Part shown: positions 9,247 to 18,968 of the stretch, in pieces | How the letters are laid out: each line of letters begins with the position of its first letter | Position numbering within the stretch: position 1 is the first letter of the stretch | Source of the DNA: Marinobacterium zhoushanense | GTDB taxonomy: Bacteria > Pseudomonadota > Gammaproteobacteria > Pseudomonadales > Balneatricaceae | Length of the DNA stretch: 64,000 nt | Assembly (NCBI RefSeq): GCF_014641945.1 | Contig: NZ_BMIJ01000010.1 | Coordinates: forward strand, 62,001-126,000 | Direction: 5' to 3' | Made by a program: the position numbers and the translations under genes | The notes under the pieces: generated by a model | Seen by the model: the letters and a program-made list of their open reading frames with translations, nothing else | Told to the model about the DNA's origin: nothing | Databases searched by the model: none

Positions 9247-10695
9247 ATGGCAGCAGCGCCACATTTTGTGCGCGCCCCCCTCTACGCCGGTCTGCTGGCA
9301 CTGTCCCTCAGTGCCAGCCTGATTGGCGCGGAGCCCACCCGGGCTCAACAGCCCGCAGCAGGCGGCGCCACTACAGTCACCGGACCTCCGGGTCGGCACC
9401 CCTTCTCCCAGCCCGCCGCGAATCTCGACCTCGATACCCGCATGTCGTTCGTGCTCGGCGAAGCGATCTTCAACAAGATCTGGGTGCCGTCGCCCTCATC
9501 CACCACCGCCAGTGATGGCCTCGGCCCGCTGCACAACGCTCGCGCCTGCGGCCAGTGCCACGTCAACGACGGTCGCGGCAACCCGATTACCGGCGCCGGT
9601 ATCAACAAACTCTCCTCACTGCTCAGGCTCAGCGTGCCGCTGGACAGCGTCGAACGCCAGGCGGCGGCCCGTACCGGCGGTCTGGCCGGTGATCCGGTTT
9701 ACGGCACCCAGTTACAGCCCTTCGCCATCGCCGGTGTACCCGCCGAGGGGCGGGTTGAGATCGACTATACCACTCATCGAGTGACGCTCTCCGAAGGTGA
9801 GTCTGCCGAGCTCAGATCTCCCGTGGTACGGGTTATCCAGCCCGGTTACGGCGACTTCGATCCGGCGTTGAGAACCTCCTTTCGCATCGCGCCGCCGATG
9901 ATCGGCCTGGGGCTTCTGGAGCAGATACCGGAATCGGATCTCGAGGCACTGGCCGACCCTGACGATGCTGACGGTGACGGGATCTCCGGGCGTATCAACC
10001 GGGTTTATGATCTGGAGCGCGGTACATTGCTACCGGGACGATTCGGCTGGAAGGCGGGACAGCCAACACTGGCCCAGCAAAACGCCAGCGCCCTGGCCAA
10101 CGATATCGGCATCGGCAACCCGATCCACCCTGCCGCCAGCGGTAACTGCACCGAGCGCCAGCAGACCTGTCTGGCGCAGCCCAACGGCAACACAGAGCAG
10201 CAGGGCGGCTTGGAAGCGTCACCGGAGATGATGGCAGTGCTGGCCTTTTACACCGCCCACCTGGCCGTACCCGCCGCCCGCGAGCAGAGCGCGCCGGACG
10301 TCATCCGCGGCCGCCAGCTGTTTTATAACAGCGGTTGCGCCGGTTGCCATACACCAAGCCAACGTACCGGCGCCTCGCCCCAGTGGCCCGCGCTCGCGCA
10401 CCAGCGGTTCCAGCCCTATACCGACCTGCTGCTGCACGATATGGGCCCGGGCTTGGCCGATCAACATACTGAGTTCGACGCCGCCGGCAACGAATGGCGC
10501 ACCGCGCCGCTCTGGGGCGTGGGATTGACACAACGGGTAAGCAACAATGGCTATTTCCTCCATGACGGTCGGGCTCGCACCCTGTTGGAAGCGATCCTCT
10601 GGCACGGCGGTGAAGCCGAAACTGCACGGAGCAAGGTTATCAACATGAGTCGAAAGGATCGCAGAGCACTGATCCGGTTTCTGGAGTCACTATGA
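9247..10695 (+). CDS. Di-heme oxidoreductase family protein (periplasmic c-type cytochrome)
   Basis: Exported protein of 482 residues with two covalent heme sites, CGQCH at 101-105 and CAGCH at 364-368, the layout of the COG3488 family of putative thiol or di-heme oxidoreductases. An N-terminal hydrophobic signal is present. It is related to di-heme peroxidases, but its physiological substrate is unknown. It starts 5 nt after the first imelysin gene and overlaps the second by 4 nt, so it is translated from the same mRNA. An electron-transfer step during periplasmic iron capture is a reasonable inference. Confidence 0.9.
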   Translation: MAAAPHFVRAPLYAGLLALSLSASLIGAEPTRAQQPAAGGATTVTGPPGRHPFSQPAANLDLDTRMSFVLGEAIFNKIWVPSPSSTTASDGLGPLHNARACGQCHVNDGRGNPITGAGINKLSSLLRLSVPLDSVERQAAARTGGLAGDPVYGTQLQPFAIAGVPAEGRVEIDYTTHRVTLSEGESAELRSPVVRVIQPGYGDFDPALRTSFRIAPPMIGLGLLEQIPESDLEALADPDDADGDGISGRINRVYDLERGTLLPGRFGWKAGQPTLAQQNASALANDIGIGNPIHPAASGNCTERQQTCLAQPNGNTEQQGGLEASPEMMAVLAFYTAHLAVPAAREQSAPDVIRGRQLFYNSGCAGCHTPSQRTGASPQWPALAHQRFQPYTDLLLHDMGPGLADQHTEFDAAGNEWRTAPLWGVGLTQRVSNNGYFLHDGRARTLLEAILWHGGEAETARSKVINMSRKDRRALIRFLESL

Positions 10696-11804
10696 AACAC
10701 AGAATCAACACCAGCCTGCTGCCCACTCTGGTCGGCGCCAGCGCCCTGTTTCTGTTGGCAGGGCTGATCCACGGCAATCGGGCTGCCGCACAGTCGGTTG
10801 ACTGGCAGGCGTATAACGAAGAAACGCTGCATGCGGATATCCTGCCCGCCTATGCGCACTTCGCCTCTGAAGCACAGGGCTTGGCCGAGGCCAGCATCGC
10901 ACTGTGCCAGCAGCCGGACAGCGACAGCCTGGCACATACACGGCAAGCCTACCGCGATACGTTGAACGCCTGGCAGGGCGTGTCCCACCTCCAGTTCGGC
11001 CCGGTTACCTATCTGATGCGCAACTACAGCATCCAGTTTTGGCCGGACCGCAAGAGCATCGGCCGCAAACAGCTGCAAGCAGCCTTGGCACTGCCGGCGG
11101 ACTCAACCTTCGATGGGGAGTTTTTCCATCAGGCCAGCGTGTCGATCAAGGGCCTGCCGGCGCTGGAACAGCTACTGTTCAGGGCGGATGCCCTGGACCG
11201 GATACAGGGTTCCGGGGTCGACTGCCACCTGGCGCAGGCGATCGCCGGCAATCTTTCGGCCATGGCCGGCGAAATCTATCGGGACTGGCAAGCGCAGGGC
11301 AAACGTCTATTGAGCGGCAGCGGTGACGCGGCCGAAGATGAAGCCGAGTCGGGTGCCGTACCGGCTTTCAGCGTCGATCTGATGAAGTCCCTGGTGGAGC
11401 CGATCGAGTTGATTCGCGACACCAAGCTGCTGGCGGTTTTGGGCAAGGGCGCAAACAGCACCTATCCTCATCGCGCCGAGAGCTGGATGAGTGAGCAGTC
11501 ACTGGCCAATATCCGCACCAACCTGCACGCGGCCCATGCGCTGTTCAAGGGCGACAGCGCCGGTCTGGAACAGCTGCTGCGCCAGCGCGGTGAAGCGGAC
11601 CTGGCCAGGGCGATCGAACAGCATTTCGCGCTGCTCGATGAACAACTGCAGCCGCTGGGCGATTCCCTGGTTCAGGCGTTGGACAGCCACTACGCGGAGC
11701 TGATCGCGACCACCGAATCGCTCAAGACACTCGATCTGCTGCTTGGTAAAGCGATGAAAGCACTGGATATACAGCTGGGGTTCAATAGCCGTGATGGAGA
11801 TTAA
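10692..11804 (+). CDS. Second imelysin family protein, histidine-less motif
   Basis: Exported protein of 370 residues with an N-terminal hydrophobic signal ending near AAAQS. It is recognisable as imelysin-like by overall layout and by the segment GLPALEQLLF at about 154-163, which lines up with GYHAIEFLLW of the first imelysin in this operon. The motif histidine is replaced by proline, so the GxHxxE metal site looks incomplete. Overlaps of 4 nt upstream and about 14 nt downstream show tight coupling. It may be a non-binding partner of the first protein. Confidence 0.87.
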   Translation: MKHRINTSLLPTLVGASALFLLAGLIHGNRAAAQSVDWQAYNEETLHADILPAYAHFASEAQGLAEASIALCQQPDSDSLAHTRQAYRDTLNAWQGVSHLQFGPVTYLMRNYSIQFWPDRKSIGRKQLQAALALPADSTFDGEFFHQASVSIKGLPALEQLLFRADALDRIQGSGVDCHLAQAIAGNLSAMAGEIYRDWQAQGKRLLSGSGDAAEDEAESGAVPAFSVDLMKSLVEPIELIRDTKLLAVLGKGANSTYPHRAESWMSEQSLANIRTNLHAAHALFKGDSAGLEQLLRQRGEADLARAIEQHFALLDEQLQPLGDSLVQALDSHYAELIATTESLKTLDLLLGKAMKALDIQLGFNSRDGD

Positions 11805-12906
11805 TCGCCGCCGCTTGCTGCAGCTGCTGGTCGGCACACCGTTACTGTCCTCACTGCCCGTCGCGGCCCAGCAGGCGCGTATTCTGATCGCCAGTGCCGC
11901 CGATACTGCCGATGGCAGTCACTTGCTGGTGGTGATGGATGAGCTGGGCAGCAGCTTGCTTCGGCACCCACTGCCCGACCGGGCGCATCACGTGGCGGCG
12001 CATCCGTCCAAACCCTGGGTCGCGGCAGTGGCCAGGCGTCCCGGCTATTACATCGATCTGGTCGACTACACCAGCGGCCAACTGCAGCAGCGGATAGAAC
12101 CGCAACCCGGCCGCCATTTTTATGGCCACGCCATTTTCACCCGCGATGGCCAAGGTCTTTGGGTCACCGAGATGGACATGGCCAGCGGCGAGGGCAGGGT
12201 AACCCTGCGCAATCTGGCCACCCCACAGCAGCCGGTGCGCGACTTCAGCAGCGGTGGCATCGGTCCTCACGAGCTGCTGCTCGCACCCGACGCCAGCACA
12301 TTAGTGGTTGCTAACGGCGGAATCCTTACCGATGGACGAGACAAACTCAATATCGACAGTATGACGCCCTCTCTGGCCTATATCGACCAGGATACGGGCA
12401 GGCTCCTCGAACAGCGTTTTCTGCCGCATGAGGATCACCAGCTCAGCATCCGTCATATCGATATCAACAGCCGGGGCGAGGTGATCATCGCGCTGCAGTA
12501 TCAAGGCGACATCGCCGACGATAAGCCGTTGGTCGCACTGCACCGCCGGGGCAGCGAACTGCGGTTGTTGAAAGCGCCGACGGAGATTAACCGCCAGATG
12601 GCACAGTATTGCGGCAGCGCCCGCTTCGACAGCAGCGGCCGCATTGCGGCGGTCAGCGCGCCCCGGGGCAACCTGATCACCTTCTGGGACGTGGATAACA
12701 GCCGCTACCTGACCAGCCTGAAAGCGGCGGATGGTTGCGGCCTGGCCGCCACCGAGGAGCCGGAGGTATTCATCGCCAGCAGCGGCCGCGGTCACTGCTA
12801 TACCCTCTACCCACGCGAGGAGTACCGCGAGCCCTTACGGCTGCCGCCACAGCTGAGCAGTCTCGCCTGGGACAACCACATGATGCTGTTCCAGGCCAAG
12901 GCTTGA
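11791..12906 (+). CDS. DUF1513 family exported protein (beta-propeller-like)
   Basis: Protein of 371 residues ending the imelysin operon. The N-terminus (NRRRLLQLLVG followed by a hydrophobic stretch and VAAQQA) looks like a twin-arginine export signal, which would imply folding before export. The body has repeated blade-like segments such as HVAAHPSKPWVAAVARR, in keeping with a YVTN/WD-type propeller. The start may be the GTG at 11791 or the ATG at 11794; both overlap the preceding gene. The family always keeps company with imelysin and di-heme genes, but its activity is undefined. Confidence 0.85.
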   Translation: MMEINRRRLLQLLVGTPLLSSLPVAAQQARILIASAADTADGSHLLVVMDELGSSLLRHPLPDRAHHVAAHPSKPWVAAVARRPGYYIDLVDYTSGQLQQRIEPQPGRHFYGHAIFTRDGQGLWVTEMDMASGEGRVTLRNLATPQQPVRDFSSGGIGPHELLLAPDASTLVVANGGILTDGRDKLNIDSMTPSLAYIDQDTGRLLEQRFLPHEDHQLSIRHIDINSRGEVIIALQYQGDIADDKPLVALHRRGSELRLLKAPTEINRQMAQYCGSARFDSSGRIAAVSAPRGNLITFWDVDNSRYLTSLKAADGCGLAATEEPEVFIASSGRGHCYTLYPREEYREPLRLPPQLSSLAWDNHMMLFQAKA

Positions 12907-12919
12907 TCAGCTGCTACTG

Positions 12920-12945
12920 AAAAGGGGCCAAAAGGCCCCTTTTCT
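12920..12945. terminator. Bidirectional terminator between the imelysin operon and the Lon-like gene
   Basis: AAAAGGGGCC and GGCCCCTTTT form a 10-bp stem with an AAAA loop and T-rich flanks on both strands. It lies in the 56-nt gap between two convergent genes, so it can end transcription from both sides. Confidence 0.88.
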
Positions 12946-12962
12946 TCTTACGACGGCCGCAC

Positions 12963-15332
12963 TCAGGCCTTGGCTTTGGCGATCTCCCGCAGCCGTTTTA
13001 CGATCTGCGCGCCGACACTGCGCTGGGTGAACTGGCCATCCTCCTTGAGCCGTCCGGCGGGCTTGCCGGTCAGGATCTCCAGGCACTGGTCCACAGTCGA
13101 GACGGCGTAGACGTGGAACATGCCGTCGCTGACCGCATCGACCACCTCGCGCTTGAGCATCAAGTTGCGCACATTGGCCTGCGGGATGATCACACCCTGG
13201 CTACCGGTCAATCCGCGGGTGTTGCACAGACGGAAGAAACCTTCGATCTTCTCGTTCACTCCACCGATCGCCTGCACCTCGCCATACTGGTTGATCGACC
13301 CGGTCAGTGCATACTGCTGGTGGATCGGAATGTGGGTCAGGGCCGAGATCAGCGTACAGATCTCCGCCAGCGAGGCGCTATCGCCATCCACGTAGCCGTA
13401 TGACTGCTCCAGGGCGATGCTGGCCGACAGGGCCAGTGGGAAGTCGCGGGCATACTTATGACCGAGATAACCGGACAGTATCAGCACTCCCTTGGAGTGG
13501 ATCGGCTGCCCCAGCGTCACCTCGCGCTCGATATCGACAATACCGCGGCTGCCGGGGTGAACGGTCGCGGTGATGCGGGCCGGTGTACCAAAGGAGACAT
13601 CGCCGACCTGCAATACCGTCAGACCATTGGACTTGCCGATCGCCTCACCCTCGGTATCAATCAATACCGTTGCGTTGAGGATGCCATCGAGAATTTTTTG
13701 CGCCAGTCTTCCGGTGCGCCGCTCCTTGGCCGATAGCGCCTGCTCCACGTGGATGGCGTTAATCAGGTCATCGCCGCTCTCCTTGCGACGGTAGTCCGCT
13801 TCGCAGAGCAGGTCGACCAGTTCGCCGATATGGGCTGACAGCAGCTCCTGATCCTCCGCCAGGCGGGAGCTGTGCTCAACCAGCCGTGCTACGCCTTCGC
13901 GGGTCAACGCCGCCAGGTGCTCTTCACTGGAGAGCGTCTTCATCAGCCGCGCATACTGGCGGATCGAGTGCGGTGTGCGGCTGACATCCTCATCGAAGTC
14001 GACCACAACGCGGAACATCTTCTCGAAATCGTGATCCAGCTCCTGCAACAGGTAGTAGGTGTCACGGCCACCGATCAGCACAATTTTAACGGTCAGCGGC
14101 ACCGGCTCCGGATTCAGGGTAATGGTGGTGACACCGGTATACTCGTTGACCGGGTTTTCGATGCGGATCTCCTCGGCCTTCAGTGCCCGTTTCAATGCGC
14201 CATAAACGAAGGGCTGGTCCAGCAGCTTCTCCGCTTCCAACACCAGATAGCCACCGTTGGCACGGTGCAGGGCACCGGGGCGAATCAGCTGATAGTTGGT
14301 GACCATGGCCCCCATCTCGCTGGTGTACTCGATGCGGCCGAACAGGTTGTCATAGCTCGGGTGGGCTTCGAATATTACCGGAGCACCCTTGGTCTTCTCG
14401 TTATCGACCAACAGGTTGATGCCGTAGTTATCCTCCAGCCAGCTGCGCCGGCCGGCATCCGTTTTGACCTCGATGGTGCCGTCGCCGACCAGCTCGGCGC
14501 CGTGCTTGATCAGGTCGCGCTCCACATGATCCAGATGGGCCGGCACGCCGGGTAGATTGGTATAGCTGTCCTTCAGCGCCTGTATCGGTGCCGAGACCGC
14601 CTGCCGCGCCGTGTCCCGTTCCAGCTCGCGCATCTGTTCCGCGGCCTCCCGGCGCCACTTCGGCAGCTCGGTCAGACTGTCATTGAGCAGATCCTCCAGC
14701 TCGGCGATGTTGCGCTGAAACGCTTCGCGATCCTCCTCGGGCAGGGCGGAAAACTGGGCCTCATCCATCGCCTGGCCATTGGCCACCGGGGTAAAGCCGA
14801 TCTGGCCCGCTTCACGGTACACCGCGATGCTGCACTCACGGCCGCGCTTCTCGATCTCTTCGACGGCACTGTCATAGCGGCGGTTGAAATCGCGCTCGAT
14901 ACGCCCCTTCAGACGCTGGTATCCCGGGCTTTCGAACGCAGCCGGGAGTTCGCTGAGAATGGTGTCAAACAGCCTGCCCAGATCGCGGCGGAAACGTACG
15001 GCCTTACCGGCGGGCAGTTTCAGCGACACCGGGTAACGGTTGTCCTTGAGGTTATTCAGGTAGCACCAGTCATGGGGCTTGTGCTGTTTCTTGGCAACGC
15101 TTTTCAGATTGACCGTGGCGAAGGAGAAGCGCCCGGTATGCGGGTTTCCCATGACGAACAGGTTATAGCCCGGACGCGGCATGCCGATACCGAACTCCAT
15201 CGCCTCGAGCGCGCGCTCCTGACCGAAGAAGCCGGTGAAGTTCTCCAGGGTTTCAGTGGTACGAAAGGGCAGCAGATCGGTATCGCAGGTGCGATAGAGA
15301 GCCTCGGGCGGTAAAGGAGCGTGCTTTTCCAT
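12963..15332 (-). CDS. Lon-related ATP-dependent protease (LonB-like, S16 family)
   Basis: Protein of 789 residues with an N-terminal LonB-type ATPase region and a C-terminal S16 peptidase domain. The catalytic dyad can be placed: Ser652 in DGDSAS and Lys695 in GGVNEKIEG. Their spacing of 43 equals that of E. coli Lon (S679/K722). The expected P-loop reads GNPHTGRFSFA, lacking the usual GK[ST], as in the YcbZ-like branch, so ATP use may be altered. No adaptor or substrate is indicated by the neighbours. It is a single gene between a bidirectional terminator and aroE. Confidence 0.9.
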   Translation of the reverse strand: MEKHAPLPPEALYRTCDTDLLPFRTTETLENFTGFFGQERALEAMEFGIGMPRPGYNLFVMGNPHTGRFSFATVNLKSVAKKQHKPHDWCYLNNLKDNRYPVSLKLPAGKAVRFRRDLGRLFDTILSELPAAFESPGYQRLKGRIERDFNRRYDSAVEEIEKRGRECSIAVYREAGQIGFTPVANGQAMDEAQFSALPEEDREAFQRNIAELEDLLNDSLTELPKWRREAAEQMRELERDTARQAVSAPIQALKDSYTNLPGVPAHLDHVERDLIKHGAELVGDGTIEVKTDAGRRSWLEDNYGINLLVDNEKTKGAPVIFEAHPSYDNLFGRIEYTSEMGAMVTNYQLIRPGALHRANGGYLVLEAEKLLDQPFVYGALKRALKAEEIRIENPVNEYTGVTTITLNPEPVPLTVKIVLIGGRDTYYLLQELDHDFEKMFRVVVDFDEDVSRTPHSIRQYARLMKTLSSEEHLAALTREGVARLVEHSSRLAEDQELLSAHIGELVDLLCEADYRRKESGDDLINAIHVEQALSAKERRTGRLAQKILDGILNATVLIDTEGEAIGKSNGLTVLQVGDVSFGTPARITATVHPGSRGIVDIEREVTLGQPIHSKGVLILSGYLGHKYARDFPLALSASIALEQSYGYVDGDSASLAEICTLISALTHIPIHQQYALTGSINQYGEVQAIGGVNEKIEGFFRLCNTRGLTGSQGVIIPQANVRNLMLKREVVDAVSDGMFHVYAVSTVDQCLEILTGKPAGRLKEDGQFTQRSVGAQIVKRLREIAKAKA

Positions 15333-15427
15333 AGGACGACCCTAAAGCAGAATGTTCACCCCGTTATACCGCCCAACGCTTTGATTATGCAAGGGAAGGT
15401 TGAAGCGACTGAGGCTTGTACCGGCGC

Positions 15428-16261
15428 TTAACCGCTCAGTTCCGCCCGTATCTGGGCGATCAGCTCGGGAGTTTGGGGTTTGACGCCACGCCAGATACGG
15501 AACGATTCCGCCGCCTGTTCAATCAGCATACCCAAGCCATCGATCACCTTCGCCGCACCGCGCTGGGATGCCCAATTACAGAACGGGGTCGGCTGTGCGC
15601 CGTACATCATGTCGTAGCAGGCCGAATCGGCACCGACTATCGCATCGGGCAGAGGCGGCAACTCGCCCTGAAGGCTGGCGGAGGTACCGTTGACGATGAC
15701 ATCGAAGGCTCGCGCTTCGATATCCTCGAAGCCGCAGGCGGACAGCTGCCCCAGATCACTGAACAGTTCGACCAACTCCTGCGCCTTTGCCACCGTTCGG
15801 TTGGCAATGACGATCTCCACAGCCCCTGCCTTCAGAAACGGTTCGAGCACACCCCGAACGGCCCCTCCGGCGCCAAGCATCAAGACTCTGGCCCCTTTCA
15901 GGCTAATGCCGTTATTGTTCTGCAGATCGCAGACCAGGCCTACACCATCGGTGTTATCGCCACACAGGGTACCCAACTCATTGCGGTACAGGGTATTGAC
16001 GGCACCGGCTCGCTCCGCCGCCGCTGAGCGCCAGCTCGCCATACGCCAGGCGTTCTGCTTGAACGGCACGGTGATATTCAGTCCCTTTCCGCCTTCGGCA
16101 AAGAACTGCTCAACCTGCTGCTCGAACACGCCTGTGCCAAGCTCGACAAGTTGCGCACGGTAGTCCACCGCCTCCCCGGTCTGCTCTGCAAAGGCAGCAT
16201 GAATACGCGGCGATTTGCTGTGTTTGATCGGGTTGCCGAATACGGCGTAACGATCAGCCAT
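15428..16261 (-). CDS. aroE: Shikimate dehydrogenase AroE
   Basis: NADP-dependent reduction of 3-dehydroshikimate to shikimate in aromatic amino acid synthesis. Visible motifs are the substrate site NPIKHSKSP, the catalytic lysine in NITVPFK, the nucleotide-binding glycine-rich loop GAGGAVRGV and NRT. The ATG at 16261 is used because AGGGGG precedes it; the longer reading to 16291 would run into hemF. Length is 277 residues, as usual. It follows hemF on the same strand by 14 nt, as in Pseudomonas. Confidence 0.95.
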   Translation of the reverse strand: MADRYAVFGNPIKHSKSPRIHAAFAEQTGEAVDYRAQLVELGTGVFEQQVEQFFAEGGKGLNITVPFKQNAWRMASWRSAAAERAGAVNTLYRNELGTLCGDNTDGVGLVCDLQNNNGISLKGARVLMLGAGGAVRGVLEPFLKAGAVEIVIANRTVAKAQELVELFSDLGQLSACGFEDIEARAFDVIVNGTSASLQGELPPLPDAIVGADSACYDMMYGAQPTPFCNWASQRGAAKVIDGLGMLIEQAAESFRIWRGVKPQTPELIAQIRAELSG

Positions 16262-16275
16262 TTTTCCCCCTATAA

Positions 16276-17211
<936 letters not shown>

Positions 17212-17215
17212 TTAC

Positions 17216-17788
17216 TTACGACCTAACTACCGTATTATCTGACAGGCTTCTTATTGTGGTGGGTTTATCCAGCCCGCCCAAGGCGCCATCCACGATGAAA
17301 TCTATTTCGCAGCCGAAGTAAGCCCTTACTTTAGTTTTGCTTTTCGCCGGAGGCGCACTGCTGACATTGGCCGAGGTGGAGACCAAGGGGGCACCAAATG
17401 CATCACACAGGGCCTGCACCACCGGGTGAGCGCTGACCCTTAACGCAACGGCCGAGTGCTGGCCCTTGATCCAGCGCGGTATTAGCTGTGCCGCATCGGG
17501 CACCAGCCAGGTATTGGGTCCCGGCCAGGTCTCGCTCAGCTGGTCGCGCTGCGCTGCCGACAGAGGGCTGAGCAGCGCTTCGATCTGCTGTTCGCTCGCC
17601 GCCGCCAGAATCAGTCCCTTATGCTCGGGTCGCCGTTTGATCTCCAGTAATCGACGTACTGCCTCGGGATTAAACGGATCACACCCCAACCCCCATACCG
17701 CCTCGGTGGGGTAGGCGATGATGCCCCCATTGCGCAGCACCCGGATAGCTTGACGCAGATGCCAGTCATTCACGTTTTCTTGCCCCAT
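17216..17788 (-). CDS. tsaC: Threonylcarbamoyl-AMP synthase TsaC (YrdC/RimN)
   Basis: First step of the t6A37 modification of ANN-decoding tRNAs: forms threonylcarbamoyl-AMP from threonine, bicarbonate and ATP. The 190-residue single-domain form (E. coli TsaC length) shows the YrdC signature AYPTEAVWGLGCDP, the KRRPEHKGLIL segment and STSANVS near the C-terminus. No Sua5 extension is present. It lies between dprA and hemF on the same strand. Start by family length; no strong ribosome site is visible. Confidence 0.94.
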   Translation of the reverse strand: MGQENVNDWHLRQAIRVLRNGGIIAYPTEAVWGLGCDPFNPEAVRRLLEIKRRPEHKGLILAAASEQQIEALLSPLSAAQRDQLSETWPGPNTWLVPDAAQLIPRWIKGQHSAVALRVSAHPVVQALCDAFGAPLVSTSANVSSAPPAKSKTKVRAYFGCEIDFIVDGALGGLDKPTTIRSLSDNTVVRS

Positions 17789-17849
17789 CGCAATCGAAAA
17801 AGGGCAAACTAACGGCTCGCCGTACGCTTTGCAACTGCGGAGTGGTCTT

Positions 17850-18950
17850 TTACCTCAGCCTAAGTATATACGCGCCTCTGAGCTCTATGCGCCCCTCCAG
17901 CTCCAACCGCATCAGCTCCTGCTGCAGCGCGGCCGGCGGCAGCGCCAGGCGATCGACCAGCTGATCAAACCCTATCGGATCGAAGGGTATCTGCGTCAGC
18001 AATGGCTCCTCATGCTGGCCCTCCTCGGCATCAGCTTCAGCAACCGCCGGCGCGATAAAGGTGCCGAGCAACGGGGCCAATTCAGCCAGGATATCCTGGC
18101 TGGTTTCGACCAGCTTGGCGCCCTCTCTGATCAGGCTATGGCAGCCCTTGCTCAGCGGATTATGGATAGAGCCGGGCAGTGCAAACACCTCCCGTCCCTG
18201 CTCCAGCGCTTGCCTTGCCGTGATCAGCGATCCACTGCGCGGCGCGGCTTCGACCACCAGAGTGCCCACACTCATACCACTGATAATGCGATTGCGACGC
18301 GGAAAGTTTTGCGGCAATGGCGCGGTACCGGGCGGGTATTCGGATACCAGGAGCCCTCCGCTAGCAATTATGCTCTCGGCGAGGCGTCTATTGGCTGCCG
18401 GGTAGCAACGATCCAGGCCGGTACCCAATACGGCGATTGTCGGCCGTTGCAGATCAACGGCGGCCTGATGGGCGGCGGCGTCAATGCCCCTGGCAAGGCC
18501 ACTGGTCACGACGAAGCCGCCAGCGGTCAGCTCAGCCGAAAAGCTGTAGGCGTGGTCCACGCCGCCGCGGCTGGCGTGACGACTGCCCACAATCGCCAGT
18601 TGTGGCAGCGAGAGCAGGCCGGCATCGCCGTGCAGCCACAGCAGAATCGGCGGATCCGGTATCTGTTTCAGCAGGTCGGGGAAAGTGGGGGAGTCGATCG
18701 CCAGCAGCTGCCAGCCATGCTGGATAGCCTGAGCCTGAAGCTCACTGGCGCGGCGGAAAAGTGCGCCACCGGCCCGATACTCGTGGATGCCGGCCAGGGT
18801 TTCGGGCCGCAGTTTCAGAGGGCTGGCTGGTGAGGGGGTGGTGCTGAAAAGATCTGGTGCTGCAATCCCGGCTGTACGCAACCGGCCCAGCGTCGCTGGA
18901 CCTATCCCTGGCAGCAGGGTTGCAGCGATCCATTCCCTTGGATCGCGCAT
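17850..18950 (-). CDS. dprA: DNA-processing protein DprA (Smf)
   Basis: Loads RecA onto incoming single-stranded DNA during natural transformation. The Rossmann-like core shows GSRHASRGG and GLARGIDAAAH, an N-terminal helix-hairpin region is at LLPGIGPATLGRL, and a C-terminal winged-helix segment is at about 300-366. Length is 366. GGGAG precedes the ATG. It sits between the LysM gene and tsaC, the conserved origin-proximal order. Presence alone does not show that the organism is competent. Confidence 0.94.
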   Translation of the reverse strand: MRDPREWIAATLLPGIGPATLGRLRTAGIAAPDLFSTTPSPASPLKLRPETLAGIHEYRAGGALFRRASELQAQAIQHGWQLLAIDSPTFPDLLKQIPDPPILLWLHGDAGLLSLPQLAIVGSRHASRGGVDHAYSFSAELTAGGFVVTSGLARGIDAAAHQAAVDLQRPTIAVLGTGLDRCYPAANRRLAESIIASGGLLVSEYPPGTAPLPQNFPRRNRIISGMSVGTLVVEAAPRSGSLITARQALEQGREVFALPGSIHNPLSKGCHSLIREGAKLVETSQDILAELAPLLGTFIAPAVAEADAEEGQHEEPLLTQIPFDPIGFDQLVDRLALPPAALQQELMRLELEGRIELRGAYILRLR

Positions 18951-18968
18951 GCATTAACTCCCGGTCGT

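Noticed and set aside
8099-9301. 400-residue minus-strand frame opposite the first imelysin
   Set aside because: Antisense shadow; composition and lack of start signal speak against coding.
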